Made by a program: the position numbers and the translations under genes. Positions 1 through 7,896 of a stretch of DNA of 34,752 nucleotides are shown here, one piece after another. The DNA comes from WTXA01 sp041741995. Its GTDB lineage: Bacteria; Bacillota; TC1. How positions within the stretch are numbered: the stretch's first letter is position 1; every line of letters starts with the position of its first letter. The stretch is taken from assembly GCA_041741995.1 (NCBI GenBank), contig JBGSJN010000106.1:1-34752 (forward strand), given 5' to 3'. Below the pieces are notes generated by a model that was not told the DNA's origin, made no database searches, and was given only the letters and a program-made list of their open reading frames with translations.

Positions 1-621
1 AGCGATTACAATATCACCTTGTTTTACAAATGAAGCTAAGTCAACTGTTCTTGAATGACATATTGTGATTGTTGGGTTGTGTTTTAATAATAGGAAAACT
101 AATGGCTTTCCAACAGTTTCTCCACGTCCTACAATTACAGCGTGCTTCCCTTTGATCTCAACTCCGCTTCTTAACATTAATTCAATACAGCTTTGAGGTG
201 TTGCAGGGAATAAACCAGGGCCATCACTTAAGATATAGCCTCTGTTTTTAGGATGGATACCGTCTACGTCTTTTTCAGGTAGAACAGATTCCATAACTAT
301 TTCCTTATTAATATGTGAAGGCAATGGTAATTCAATCATTACACCATGGATACTTTCATCGTTATTCAACTTATCTACTAAAGCTAAAAGTTCAGCTTCA
401 GGAGTTGAACCTGGTAGATTGTGGAATTCAAACCCAATTCCAACATTGGCAGCAGCTTTTTCTTTGCTTTGTGCATAAAATACACTAGCAGGATCATCGC
501 CACAAAGGATTACAGCCATTTTAGGTTCGATACCTTGTTCTTTTAAAGCAGCTACCTCGGCTTTAACCTCTTCTCTTATTTCTTTTGCAATTGCTTTTCC
601 ATCTAATAAATTTGCTGACAT
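1..621 (-). CDS. folD: FolD, methylenetetrahydrofolate dehydrogenase/cyclohydrolase (partial, N-terminal 207 residues)
   Basis: This bifunctional cytosolic enzyme interconverts 5,10-methylene-, methenyl- and 10-formyl-tetrahydrofolate using NADP(H). The start is the ATG at 621-619, preceded by a strong AAGGAGG; the reading frame stays open to the left edge, so the C-terminus lies outside the window. Family hallmarks visible are the catalytic-domain lysine region (YAQSKEKAA), ELPLPSHI, the PEKDVDGIHP segment and the dinucleotide-binding VGRGETVGKPL segment, where SRSxxVGxP is more usual, followed by the start of GDIVIA. About 70-80 residues of a usual 280-290 are missing. It lies 39 nt after nfnB with no visible terminator, so it is probably cotranscribed with nfnA-nfnB. 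That links an NADP(H)-dependent one-carbon enzyme to an NADPH-producing complex; the functional link is inference. Confidence 0.93.
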   Translation of the reverse strand, partial: MSANLLDGKAIAKEIREEVKAEVAALKEQGIEPKMAVILCGDDPASVFYAQSKEKAAANVGIGFEFHNLPGSTPEAELLALVDKLNNDESIHGVMIELPLPSHINKEIVMESVLPEKDVDGIHPKNRGYILSDGPGLFPATPQSCIELMLRSGVEIKGKHAVIVGRGETVGKPLVFLLLKHNPTITICHSRTVDLASFVKQGDIVIA

Positions 622-660
622 ATATTTTTCCTCCTTGAATATATATTATTTAATTATTAC

Positions 661-2052
661 CTATTTCTTCATTAAGTATTCGTGGATACTTTGGGCAGTT
701 TTCTTTCCAGCTCCCATAGCTAGAATAACTGTAGCAGCACCTGTAACAATATCTCCACCAGCAAAAACTCCATCAATAGAAGTTCTACCTTCATCATCAG
801 CTACTATATTACCTCTTTTATTGAGTTCTAAACCTTTAGTTGTTTCTAATAATAAAGGATTTGGTCCTTGACCAATTGCCATTACAACCATATCCATCGG
901 TATGTCAAACTCTGAGTTCGGAACTTCAACAGGTTTTCTTCTACCACCTTCATCAGGTTCCCCTAATTCATATTTAACACAACGAAGTGCGGTTACATGT
1001 CCACAATCATCACCAATTACTTCTACAGGACTTGTTAATAACTGTAGAATAACACCTTCTTCTTCTGCATGTTCTAGTTCTTCTAGTCTTGCTGGAACTT
1101 CATCCTTGGATCTTCTATAAACGATATATACTTCTTTGGCACCAAGTCTTTTTGCTGTTCTAGCTGCGTCCATAGCAACATTTCCCGCTCCAACAACAGC
1201 TACTTTCTCACCTACAAAAACAGGTGTATCATATTCAGGGAATTTATAGGCTTTCATCAAGTTTACTCTAGTTAAAAATTCATTAGCTGAATATACTTCG
1301 TTTAAATTCTCACCTGGTATGTTCAAGAAATAAGGAAGACCTGCTCCTGTACCAATAAATACAGCGTCAAAACCATCTTCCTTCATTAATTTTTCAACAG
1401 TATTTACTCTTCCGGCAACACTATTTAATTCAATTTTTACACCAAGTTTTTCTATATTTTCAATCTCTTTATTAACAATATTCTTTGGTAACCTGAATTC
1501 AGGAATACCATACATAAGCACACCACCTAAAGTATGTAAGGCTTCGTAAATTGTTACATCATGTCCAAGTTTAGCAAGATCATAGGCACAAGCAAGTCCA
1601 GCTGGTCCGCCACCTAACACAGCAACTTTTTTGCCGGTTGGAGCTTCTTTTTTCAAGACTTCTTCATTACCACTTTCTCTAAATTTATCAGCTACATATC
1701 TTTCCAGGCGACCAATACCAATTGGTGCACCTTTAGGATTCAAGATACATACGCCTTCACACTGATGTTCTTGTGGGCATACTCTTCCACATACTGCAGG
1801 TAAAAGACTGAATTCTTTTAATGTATAATATGCTGAATCATAATCCTTTTTTGTAACTTGATTTATAAATCTTGGAATATCAATGTTTACCGGACAACCT
1901 CCAACACATAAAGGTTTTTTACAATTTAAACATCTGCTGGCTTCTTCAAGAGCCATTTCATCATTGTAGCCTTCGGCTACTTCAATAAAATCCTTGTTTC
2001 TAACATCTGGTTCTCTATTTGGCATTCCTACTCTATTTAAATTTAATGGCAT
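661..2052 (-). CDS. nfnB: NfnB-like large subunit of NADH-dependent ferredoxin:NADP+ oxidoreductase (GltA/SudA family)
   Basis: Predicted FAD and iron-sulfur subunit of the cytosolic flavin-bifurcating transhydrogenase that couples NADPH to NADH and ferredoxin. The N-terminus carries two cysteine groups (C41, C44, C49, C53 and C88, C92, C98, C102) for [4Fe-4S] clusters, then an FAD-binding GGGPAG at 147-152, a second dinucleotide site GAGNVAMDAAR at 288-298, and a C-terminal AGGDIVTGA flavin motif. I place the start at the ATG at 2052, 7-8 nt after AGGGAGG; an in-frame upstream start would add 12 residues inside nfnA. The nfnA stop and this ATG are separated by one base, so translation is probably coupled. 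Homologues are often annotated as glutamate synthase small subunit, but no large glutamate synthase subunit is nearby and the partner gene is NfnA-like. Sulfide dehydrogenase (SudA) is the main alternative. Confidence 0.88.
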   Translation of the reverse strand: MPLNLNRVGMPNREPDVRNKDFIEVAEGYNDEMALEEASRCLNCKKPLCVGGCPVNIDIPRFINQVTKKDYDSAYYTLKEFSLLPAVCGRVCPQEHQCEGVCILNPKGAPIGIGRLERYVADKFRESGNEEVLKKEAPTGKKVAVLGGGPAGLACAYDLAKLGHDVTIYEALHTLGGVLMYGIPEFRLPKNIVNKEIENIEKLGVKIELNSVAGRVNTVEKLMKEDGFDAVFIGTGAGLPYFLNIPGENLNEVYSANEFLTRVNLMKAYKFPEYDTPVFVGEKVAVVGAGNVAMDAARTAKRLGAKEVYIVYRRSKDEVPARLEELEHAEEEGVILQLLTSPVEVIGDDCGHVTALRCVKYELGEPDEGGRRKPVEVPNSEFDIPMDMVVMAIGQGPNPLLLETTKGLELNKRGNIVADDEGRTSIDGVFAGGDIVTGAATVILAMGAGKKTAQSIHEYLMKK

Positions 2053-2053
2053 G

Positions 2054-2881
2054 TTAAAATCCTCCCTTAATAGCTTTTTCCAGGGCAATTTCTTCTTTAG
2101 CCTTGTATATATTCATTCTTCTCATTGAAAGGTCCCAATTAACTTGATGTCCGTCAAATTCAGGTCCATCAACACAAGCAAATACAGTCTTGCCATCCAC
2201 TTCCAGTCTACAAGCACCACACATTCCTGTTCCATCCACCATTATCGGATTCATACTAACTATAGTAGGAACATTATATTCCTTTGTTAACAAGGCTGAA
2301 AACTTCATCATGATGACAGGTCCAATAGCCCAAGCATGGTCAATTTTTTCTCTTTCAAGTATTTCCTTGGAAACATCGGTAACCAGACCTTTTCTACCAT
2401 ATGATCCATCATCGGTTGTAACATAAACTTCATCACTTACTTCTCTTAAAACATCTTCCCAAATCAATAAGTCTTTACTTCTAGCACCAATTACAGTAAT
2501 AACTTTATTTCCTGCTTTTTTTAGTTCTCTAGCAATTGGAAACATTGGTGCAATACCTAAACCACCACAGATACATAATACTGTACCAAAGTTTTCAACT
2601 TCACTTTCTTTTCCTAATGGACCTATAAAATCAAGGAAACTATCTCCTTCATTCATATTCATAAGCTTTCTACTAGTATAGCCAACTGCTTGAGTTACTA
2701 TTCTAACTAAACCTTCTTCTGGGAAAAAGTCTGCAATTGTTAAAGGTATTCTTTCCCCTATTTCATCAATTCGCAAAACTATGAATTGTCCAGCTTTACA
2801 TGTCTTTGCTATATCAGGTGCATAAACATCCATTAAGACAATACTTGGATTTAACATCTCTTTTTTTACAATTTTATACAT
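2054..2881 (-). CDS. nfnA: NfnA-like small subunit (FAD/NAD and [2Fe-2S]) of ferredoxin:NADP+ oxidoreductase
   Basis: This 275-residue ferredoxin-NADP reductase-type protein has an N-terminal flavin barrel, an NAD-binding region starting at CGGLGIAPM (about 105-113), and a C-terminal [2Fe-2S] segment. The putative cluster ligands are D216, C221, C224 and C236. From memory, the Thermotoga NfnA cluster is ligated by one Asp and three Cys with the same spacing, which supports the bifurcating Nfn assignment. It would bind NAD(H) while NfnB binds NADP(H) and ferredoxin. The start ATG at 2881 has AAGGAGG about 8 nt upstream (2893-2899). The gene is preceded by a leader of about 137 nt and a good promoter, and its stop lies one base from the nfnB start. 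SudB (sulfide dehydrogenase) shares this fold and ligand set, so substrate assignment is not certain. Confidence 0.87.
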   Translation of the reverse strand: MYKIVKKEMLNPSIVLMDVYAPDIAKTCKAGQFIVLRIDEIGERIPLTIADFFPEEGLVRIVTQAVGYTSRKLMNMNEGDSFLDFIGPLGKESEVENFGTVLCICGGLGIAPMFPIARELKKAGNKVITVIGARSKDLLIWEDVLREVSDEVYVTTDDGSYGRKGLVTDVSKEILEREKIDHAWAIGPVIMMKFSALLTKEYNVPTIVSMNPIMVDGTGMCGACRLEVDGKTVFACVDGPEFDGHQVNWDLSMRRMNIYKAKEEIALEKAIKGGF

Positions 2882-3024
2882 TTAAGTAAGACCTCCTTAA
2901 GATTCAAGATTTCTTGAAAATTTTTATGATTCTCATATTGGATGTCACACAACCAAGGATAAAGATTTTCACACGGCCATTTGCTAATAAATTATTTTGT
3001 CGAATCTCTAACCCACTACAGGAT
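2882..3024 (-). promoter_or_regulatory. 5' leader of nfnA with palindrome next to the ribosome binding site
   Basis: About 137 nt separate the predicted start of transcription (near 3018) from the nfnA ATG. An exact 16-bp palindrome at 2903-2918 can fold as a 6-bp stem with a 4-nt loop immediately before the Shine-Dalgarno. A smaller 4-bp hairpin (ATGA/TCAT) sits just upstream of it. I see no known riboswitch consensus and no long coding frame here. Whether the leader regulates anything is unknown. Confidence 0.35.
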
Positions 3025-3053
3025 AGATTAACATTTTTTAATCAAATTGACAA
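3025..3053 (-). promoter_or_regulatory. Sigma-A-type promoter for nfnA-nfnB(-folD)
   Basis: On the minus strand the -35 is TTGTCA (3053-3048), followed by a 17-nt spacer and an extended -10, TG-T-TAATCT (hexamer 3030-3025). It lies downstream of the terminator that ends the nusB run, so nfnAB appears to be an independent transcription unit. I see no clear Rex-type palindrome overlapping it. Confidence 0.6.
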
Positions 3054-3105
3054 GAGAATACAGCATAAATAACAACTATTTTTAAGCCTGCTAAAATGAA
3101 AGAAA

Positions 3106-3136
3106 GACTGTAACATGTAGTTACAGTCCTTTTTTA
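3106..3136 (-). terminator. Terminator hairpin after nusB
   Basis: A perfect 9-bp inverted repeat (GACTGTAAC / GTTACAGTC, 3106-3114 and 3120-3128) with a 5-nt loop. Reading on the minus strand, the hairpin is followed by TCTTTCTTTC, an interrupted U-rich tail. On the plus strand it is followed by CCTTTTTT, so it could terminate both ways. It lies 27 nt past the nusB stop and closes the long alaS-to-nusB run. Confidence 0.65.
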
Positions 3137-3154
3137 TCTTAAAATCAAGAATTA

Positions 3155-3562
3155 TTATTCAATTCTAATTTTTTCCTTTATTAAAATATTCTTATAATTA
3201 TTTAAAACACCATTTATTAACTTTTTTGCTTCTTCTCCACAATAATCCTTAGCAATGTCTACCCATTCATCTAATGAGACATTTAATGGAATTTCTTGAA
3301 ATTTTGACATTTCTGTAAATCCTAATAAAAGAATACTTCTTTCAAGGTAGCCAAGTCTTGCAAAGCTCCAGTCCATTAAGCAACTATTTATTTTTTCTAC
3401 AATGCTATCTTTATCTTCCTCCATATTTTCAATCAGCGAATTCCCAAATATTTCATCACTGATTTTCAGTTTAATGTCGGACCCGGCATTATTTTCAAAG
3501 GTTTCCAGCTCTTTTTGATAAATTATTTCCATAGCATATAATCTAGAGTCTCTTCTGCTCAC
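3155..3562 (-). CDS. nusB: NusB transcription antitermination factor
   Basis: Small all-helical RNA-binding protein (135 residues, normal length) that binds boxA in nascent rRNA leaders with S10 to form the rRNA antitermination complex. Recognisable features are the N-terminal SRRDSRLYAMEIIYQ helix and the C-terminal signature running from YLERSILLLGFTEM through IPLNVSLDEWVDIAK to KLINGVLNN. The start is GTG at 3562-3560, supported by GAGGTG 4 nt upstream. It is the last gene of the run, 20 nt after amaP, in the efp–asp23–amaP–nusB order frequently seen in Clostridia, and is followed directly by a terminator hairpin. Confidence 0.93.
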   Translation of the reverse strand: MSRRDSRLYAMEIIYQKELETFENNAGSDIKLKISDEIFGNSLIENMEEDKDSIVEKINSCLMDWSFARLGYLERSILLLGFTEMSKFQEIPLNVSLDEWVDIAKDYCGEEAKKLINGVLNNYKNILIKEKIRIE

Positions 3563-3582
3563 TTAACACCTCGATTTTCAAT

Positions 3583-4083
3583 TTACTTTATTGCTGACGA
3601 TCCATCTCTGAAGCCTTTAATTACAACTTCAACATTTTCAAACTTTTCTTCTAATATTCCTGAAAAAACTTGGCGTACATTTTGCTCTACAGAACTAGTT
3701 ACCTCTGGTATACTACTTCCTAAAGCTAATACCAATGATACTCTAAGCGCAATTTTTTTATCCTTAGTATAGCCAATCTTAATATCACTCGATTGTACTT
3801 CCCCTACATTACTAATGACATTTTTCACCATTTGACTTACAGCATTTTCAGTTATTAAAACACTATCCTTATCCTGCTTGATGTAGATTTTTTTTTGCGA
3901 ATCATTTTTACTTCTACCACCTGATAATATTATCAAGGCAATTAATGACAAGACAAATACTCCAAGCGTTAGATAGTCATTAGAAATCCTTAAATCTGTA
4001 CCTAATAACCAGACCATTGTTTCTGCAAATGACAACACGACAATAACAAAAAGAATCAGTATAGACAAAATTCGTCTAATCAT
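3583..4083 (-). CDS. amaP: AmaP-like alkaline shock response membrane anchor protein
   Basis: A 166-residue protein with two N-terminal membrane segments (about residues 4-26 and 38-56) joined by a short loop, then a cytosolic Asp23-like domain. Repeated Asp23-fold strands are visible as DSVLITENAVSQMVKN and IALRVSLVLALGSSIPEV. In Staphylococcus, AmaP anchors Asp23 at the membrane; the direct neighbourhood of asp23 supports the same pairing. The ATG at 4083 lies 3 nt after the asp23 stop, so the two are likely cotranslated. The C-terminal helix is followed by a basic tail. The role in envelope stress is inferred from the family. Confidence 0.82.
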   Translation of the reverse strand: MIRRILSILILFVIVVLSFAETMVWLLGTDLRISNDYLTLGVFVLSLIALIILSGGRSKNDSQKKIYIKQDKDSVLITENAVSQMVKNVISNVGEVQSSDIKIGYTKDKKIALRVSLVLALGSSIPEVTSSVEQNVRQVFSGILEEKFENVEVVIKGFRDGSSAIK

Positions 4084-4086
4084 AAT

Positions 4087-4464
4087 TTACTCCTTTACTT
4101 CTTCCTTTTTCTCTTCAAATACAATATCACTGATTGTAATATCAACGTTTTTAACACTGATTCCAGTCATAGACTCAACGGCTTCTTTAACATTTCTTTG
4201 TACTTCTTCAGCAATCTTTACAATATTGACACCATGTTGAATTACTAGTGCTAATTCAATATTAGTACCCTCTTCATCCATGTTGATTTTAACTCCTTTT
4301 GCTAAATTCTTTTTACCAAACATTTCTGTAATTGGTGAAGTAGAACTACCAATAACTTTGACAACACCGTCAACTTCTTGGGCAGCAATATTGGCAATTG
4401 CTGCAGCCACGTTATCAGCAATTTTAATTTTACCTACTAATGTGCTTTTTTCAGCTTCATTCAT
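4087..4464 (-). CDS. asp23: Asp23/Gls24 family envelope stress protein
   Basis: A 125-residue cytosolic protein of the Asp23 family. It has the characteristic GKIKIADNVAAAIANIAAQEVDGV start, a central strand segment KGVKINMDEEGTNIELALVIQHG, and the EVQRNVKEAVESMTGISV ending followed by an acidic tail. I start at the ATG at 4464, which has AAGGAGG 8 nt upstream; the longer frame to 4548 runs back into efp and lacks a ribosome binding site. Family members form membrane-associated filaments with AmaP and respond to cell-wall stress. It is followed 3 nt later by amaP. Confidence 0.88.
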   Translation of the reverse strand: MNEAEKSTLVGKIKIADNVAAAIANIAAQEVDGVVKVIGSSTSPITEMFGKKNLAKGVKINMDEEGTNIELALVIQHGVNIVKIAEEVQRNVKEAVESMTGISVKNVDITISDIVFEEKKEEVKE

Positions 4465-4483
4465 AATTAATTCCTCCTTGTTT

Positions 4484-5044
4484 CTAATTTCTTGATACAT
4501 ACTCGCCATTACGAGTATCAATAACCAATTCATCACCTTCATTAACAAACATAGGTACTTTTATGATTGCACCTGTTTCAACTGTAGCAGATTTTGTAAC
4601 ATTTGAGGCTGTATCACCCTTTACACCAGGTTCTGTTTCTATAACTTTTAGGATTACTGTAGTTGGAAGATCAACACCAATTGTTTCTTCCCCGTAGAAC
4701 ATTACTTGAATCATCATATCTGACTTCAAGAATTTTATATTCTCTTCGCCAAGTTGAACTGCATTCAATGATATCTGGTCATATGTTTCTGTATTCATAA
4801 AGTGATAGTCATTACCCTCATTATACAAATACTGCATCTCTTTTTTTTCTAAATGTGCCTTTTCAACTTTTTCTCCAGATCTAAATGTTTTTTCAACAAT
4901 GGCACCAGATCTTCTATTTTTCAACTTGGTCCTCACAAAGGCAGCACCTTTACCTGGTTTTACATGTTGAAACTCTACAATTGTAAAAAGTTCATTATCA
5001 AATTCTATTGTCATACCTGTTTTAAAATCACTTGTTGATATCAC
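4484..5044 (-). CDS. efp: Elongation factor P
   Basis: EF-P binds ribosomes stalled at polyproline and stimulates peptide bond formation. The 186-residue length is normal; the KOW-like N-domain contains the tip loop VKPGKGAAFVRTK with lysine K32, the position modified in Bacillus EF-P, and the C-terminal OB domain ends in the typical VDTRNGEYVSR. The start is GTG at 5044-5042, directly abutting the TAA of the upstream M24 peptidase gene, with GAGGGGAG 8 nt upstream. This peptidase–efp pairing is classic in Firmicutes. No EF-P modification enzyme is seen in the window. Confidence 0.95.
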   Translation of the reverse strand: MISTSDFKTGMTIEFDNELFTIVEFQHVKPGKGAAFVRTKLKNRRSGAIVEKTFRSGEKVEKAHLEKKEMQYLYNEGNDYHFMNTETYDQISLNAVQLGEENIKFLKSDMMIQVMFYGEETIGVDLPTTVILKVIETEPGVKGDTASNVTKSATVETGAIIKVPMFVNEGDELVIDTRNGEYVSRN

Positions 5045-6115
5045 TTAATATTCTCCCCTCGCTATAATTATTAATTCTTTATCTATATTTGATAATATTT
5101 CATAACCGTCTTTAGTTACCAAGACTAAATCTTCAATTCTAACTCCAAATTTATTTGGAATATATATGCCTGGTTCTATAGTTATTACCATATTTTCTTC
5201 AAGAATATCATCGTTGTTTACATTGATAAAGGGCGCTTCATGAATCTCCAACCCTACACCATGACCCGTACTATGACCTAAGTTAAACCCCTTTAAAGCA
5301 AGAAAGTCTTTAACCTTTTGGTCAATATCCTTAACTCTTGCTCCCGGTTTCACCATTTCCAATGCTTGTTTTTGCACGTTCTTGACTAAATTGTATATTT
5401 CTAGAAATTCACTGTCAGGTCTTCCAAAAAAAACTGTTCTAGTCATATCAGAAGCATAACCTTTATAATTAACTCCAATATCAATTAATATTGGAACATT
5501 ATTTACCAATTTATTATCTCCGGAAATACCATGTGGCATACTGGATTTCTTATCAAAAATAACTATTAAATCAAAACTGCTTCCTTCACCACCAAGTTCT
5601 CTAATTCTATTTTCAAGGAAATCCTTTAATTCTTTTTCAGTCACACCAATTTTAATTTTATCAAGAACATCAATAAATATTCTATTATTAATATCAGCAC
5701 TTTTTCTGATAAGTTCTATTTCCTTGTCGTTTTTCACTTCTCTTAATTTTTCAATTAAATTCGAAGCCATTTCATATTCTATACCCTTAGCTTCAAAGAA
5801 TTTCTTATTTAAAACAGCTTGGATATATGTAATATCTTTTTCAAAACAAACTTTTTTAATACACAATTTTTTCAAATATCTATTTATACATTCAAGTTTT
5901 TTACCTTGAAAATCTACTACATCTATTGCTAGTTCACTGCAAGCTTCTTCATAATATCTAAAATCAGTGAAGAATATTGCCTCATTTTTTGTTATAAGTA
6001 AATTTCCTTCTAAATGAGAAATCTCTGTTAAATAGTGAATATTTGTCTTTTGAGTGAACAAATAGGCATCGTCTGTTAATTTCGCTTGTATTTTTAATAT
6101 ACTATTTTTTTTCAT
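5045..6115 (-). CDS. M24 family aminopeptidase (Xaa-Pro aminopeptidase-like)
   Basis: A cytosolic metallopeptidase of 356 residues that is predicted to release N-terminal residues preceding proline. The N-terminal creatinase-like domain (about 1-125) is followed by the pita-bread catalytic domain. The five expected metal ligands are visible: two Asp in DIGVNYKGYASDMTRT, His in GHSTGHGVGLEIHEAP, Glu in TIEPGIY and Glu in VRIEDLV. The ATG at 6115 overlaps the end of aroQ by 14 nt, and the stop abuts the efp start, so all three are likely translationally coupled. Bacillus YqhT is the syntenic equivalent next to efp. The exact substrate (dipeptides versus longer peptides) cannot be read from the sequence. 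Confidence 0.88.
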   Translation of the reverse strand: MKKNSILKIQAKLTDDAYLFTQKTNIHYLTEISHLEGNLLITKNEAIFFTDFRYYEEACSELAIDVVDFQGKKLECINRYLKKLCIKKVCFEKDITYIQAVLNKKFFEAKGIEYEMASNLIEKLREVKNDKEIELIRKSADINNRIFIDVLDKIKIGVTEKELKDFLENRIRELGGEGSSFDLIVIFDKKSSMPHGISGDNKLVNNVPILIDIGVNYKGYASDMTRTVFFGRPDSEFLEIYNLVKNVQKQALEMVKPGARVKDIDQKVKDFLALKGFNLGHSTGHGVGLEIHEAPFINVNNDDILEENMVITIEPGIYIPNKFGVRIEDLVLVTKDGYEILSNIDKELIIIARGEY

Positions 6116-6539
6116 TTTTCAAAATGAAAAAGTTTATAGCTAAAATATATCCAACTTTACCTAATCCAGATATCTTCCCGCAGGCAACTGGAGTTATAAC
6201 AGATATTTTCCTAAACTCTTCTCTATTGTCAACATTAGATAAATGAACTTCAAGAACATCCTTTTCGATAGCTGCAATACAGTCTCTTAATGAATAACTA
6301 TAATGAGTCAAAGCACCAGGATTGATAATGATACCATCGACACTATCTTTCATCTTATATAAATGATCGATTATTTCTCCCTCAATATTTGATTGGAAAA
6401 CTTCAATTTCCATACCATAATCATTACCATAGGCAATCCATTGTTTCTCAAGATCTTCTAAGGTTTCTGACCCATAAATATTGACTTCTCTTCGTCCTAA
6501 AGCATTCAAATTAGGACCATTCACTATTAGTATTTTCAT
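6102..6539 (-). CDS. aroQ: Type II 3-dehydroquinate dehydratase
   Basis: This enzyme dehydrates 3-dehydroquinate to 3-dehydroshikimate, the third shikimate pathway step. The 145-residue length is typical. Signature segments are NGPNLNALGRRE (7-18) with YG at 22-23 holding the catalytic tyrosine, NPGALTHYSYSLRD (73-86) and EVHLSN with catalytic H99, then REEFR and the glycine-rich GLGKVGY. The ATG at 6539 has GAGGT 5 nt upstream. It is separated from aroE and aroK by tldD and pmbA, and its end overlaps the M24 peptidase gene. The short gap upstream holds an extended -10 that may give it extra transcription. Confidence 0.93.
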   Translation of the reverse strand: MKILIVNGPNLNALGRREVNIYGSETLEDLEKQWIAYGNDYGMEIEVFQSNIEGEIIDHLYKMKDSVDGIIINPGALTHYSYSLRDCIAAIEKDVLEVHLSNVDNREEFRKISVITPVACGKISGLGKVGYILAINFFILKNEKK

Positions 6540-6557
6540 ATTGTACCTCTTTTTCCG

Positions 6558-6566
6558 ATTATATCA
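6558..6566 (-). promoter_or_regulatory. Possible extended -10 promoter upstream of aroQ
   Basis: The minus strand reads TG-A-TATAAT, a consensus extended -10, about 18 nt upstream of the aroQ ATG in the 40-nt gap after pmbA. No convincing -35 is visible. It could provide an internal start for aroQ–M24 peptidase–efp. AT-rich sequence makes chance matches common. Confidence 0.4.
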
Positions 6567-6579
6567 TAAATAATGGCTT

Positions 6580-7896
6580 TTAACTACCGCTGACTATAAC
6601 ATCTTGGATTAAAAGTGATGGTGCACCAATACTGGTTCTTCTTTGAAAATCATTGCCTACAGCTATAATATTAGAAAAAATATCAAGTATATTCCCTGAT
6701 ATAGTAACACCTCTAAATCCTCCGTTTATTTTACCATTTTCGATTTTCAAACCAGATGCACCTAAAGAAAATTCTCCTGATATAGGATTAGCCATATGTA
6801 AACCCATAAGTTCCTTGATAATTATACCATTGTTTAATTCTAACATCATATCCTTAACTTCAACAAGCCCATTTTCCAGACACAGGTTATGATAACCTAT
6901 ATTTGGCAGTGAACTATGAGATCTAGTAGCATTACTTGTTGTTGTTGACCCAGCTTTTTTAGCAATTGACAGGTTATATAAACCACCAAGGAATACTCCA
7001 TCTTTAATAATAGGAGTTCTTTTTGCCATTACACCATCTCCATCAAAAAAAGTGAAACCTAAAGCTGTCTTTTCATTACCATCGTCAATAATATTTAGTT
7101 TATCCGAAATGACTTTTATTCCCTTTTTATCTTTAAATAATGACTTACCTTTATAAATATTCTCTCCATTAAAGGAGTATGATAGTAGCCTTAATAAATC
7201 AACAACTACATCAGCCGAGAAAATAGCAGTGTATTTTTTTGAACTTACAAGCCCTGCCCCTAACATTTCTCTGGCTTTTTCATTTGCTTCATTCCCTAAA
7301 TCTTGACCAAATAATTCATTTATATCTCTTGTATAATAGTAAGAATAACCTGTTTCATTAACACCATCTTGATTAATAGCAAGTGAAATAGAACTTCCAC
7401 AATACGCTCCAGTTTCTATTTTATTTAAACCCTTGGAATTTATGATTTGTTTAGAATATTTATTTTCTTCATAGGTTGTACTTTCTACCATAGCCTTTAT
7501 TGCCGTACTCCCTATACCGTTCTTTTCTTGTTCAATTATGTAATCCAGCTTTGTATCAAAAGATGTTTGGATTATTTGTTCGCTATCAATATTGCCATTA
7601 AATTCCTCAGCTCCGTGTAAAACAATATCATCTTCATCCATGAACTCTAGAATTTCAATAGCTTCATCTATACTTTTTTGCAAATCCTTTGTATTATCAC
7701 TTGTACCATAAACTAAACTCTGTTTATTGCCTTTAATTACTCTTACCCCAATACCTTGAGCTTTTGATTCTTGATACTTATCAAGTTTGCCAGCCCTAAT
7801 TTCAAGATCAAGATTACTACTAGTTTCAATATATAATTCTATATCATTACAACCTCTACTCAACCCATAATCAATTGCATCAGTTAGATTTTTCAT
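6580..7896 (-). CDS. pmbA: PmbA/TldE-like subunit of a TldD/TldE metalloprotease
   Basis: A 438-residue member of the PmbA/TldD family. It has the conserved early IRAGKLDKYQESKAQGIGVRV strand and a C-terminal GASGLKIENGKINGGFRG region, but no HExxxH motif, as expected for the non-catalytic TldE/PmbA partner. Its start overlaps the tldD stop in TAATG, so the two subunits are probably made in equal amounts. In Escherichia coli the TldD–TldE heterodimer degrades unfolded peptides and matures microcin B17. No antibiotic or RiPP gene is visible nearby, so a housekeeping peptidase role is more likely here. Confidence 0.88.
   Translation of the reverse strand: MKNLTDAIDYGLSRGCNDIELYIETSSNLDLEIRAGKLDKYQESKAQGIGVRVIKGNKQSLVYGTSDNTKDLQKSIDEAIEILEFMDEDDIVLHGAEEFNGNIDSEQIIQTSFDTKLDYIIEQEKNGIGSTAIKAMVESTTYEENKYSKQIINSKGLNKIETGAYCGSSISLAINQDGVNETGYSYYYTRDINELFGQDLGNEANEKAREMLGAGLVSSKKYTAIFSADVVVDLLRLLSYSFNGENIYKGKSLFKDKKGIKVISDKLNIIDDGNEKTALGFTFFDGDGVMAKRTPIIKDGVFLGGLYNLSIAKKAGSTTTSNATRSHSSLPNIGYHNLCLENGLVEVKDMMLELNNGIIIKELMGLHMANPISGEFSLGASGLKIENGKINGGFRGVTISGNILDIFSNIIAVGNDFQRRTSIGAPSLLIQDVIVSGS

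Noticed and set aside
661..2052. Glutamate synthase small subunit (gltD)
   Set aside because: No glutamate synthase large subunit is adjacent; the partner is an NfnA-type reductase with an Asp/Cys3 [2Fe-2S] pattern.
2900..2960. Ten-codon upstream ORF in the nfnA leader (ATG AGA ATC … TGA)
   Set aside because: No Shine-Dalgarno in front of it and the sequence is AT-rich enough for this by chance.
3025..3053. Rex redox-repressor operator at the nfnA promoter
   Set aside because: No TTGTTAA-N4-TTAACAA type palindrome; only a partial TGTTAA within the extended -10.
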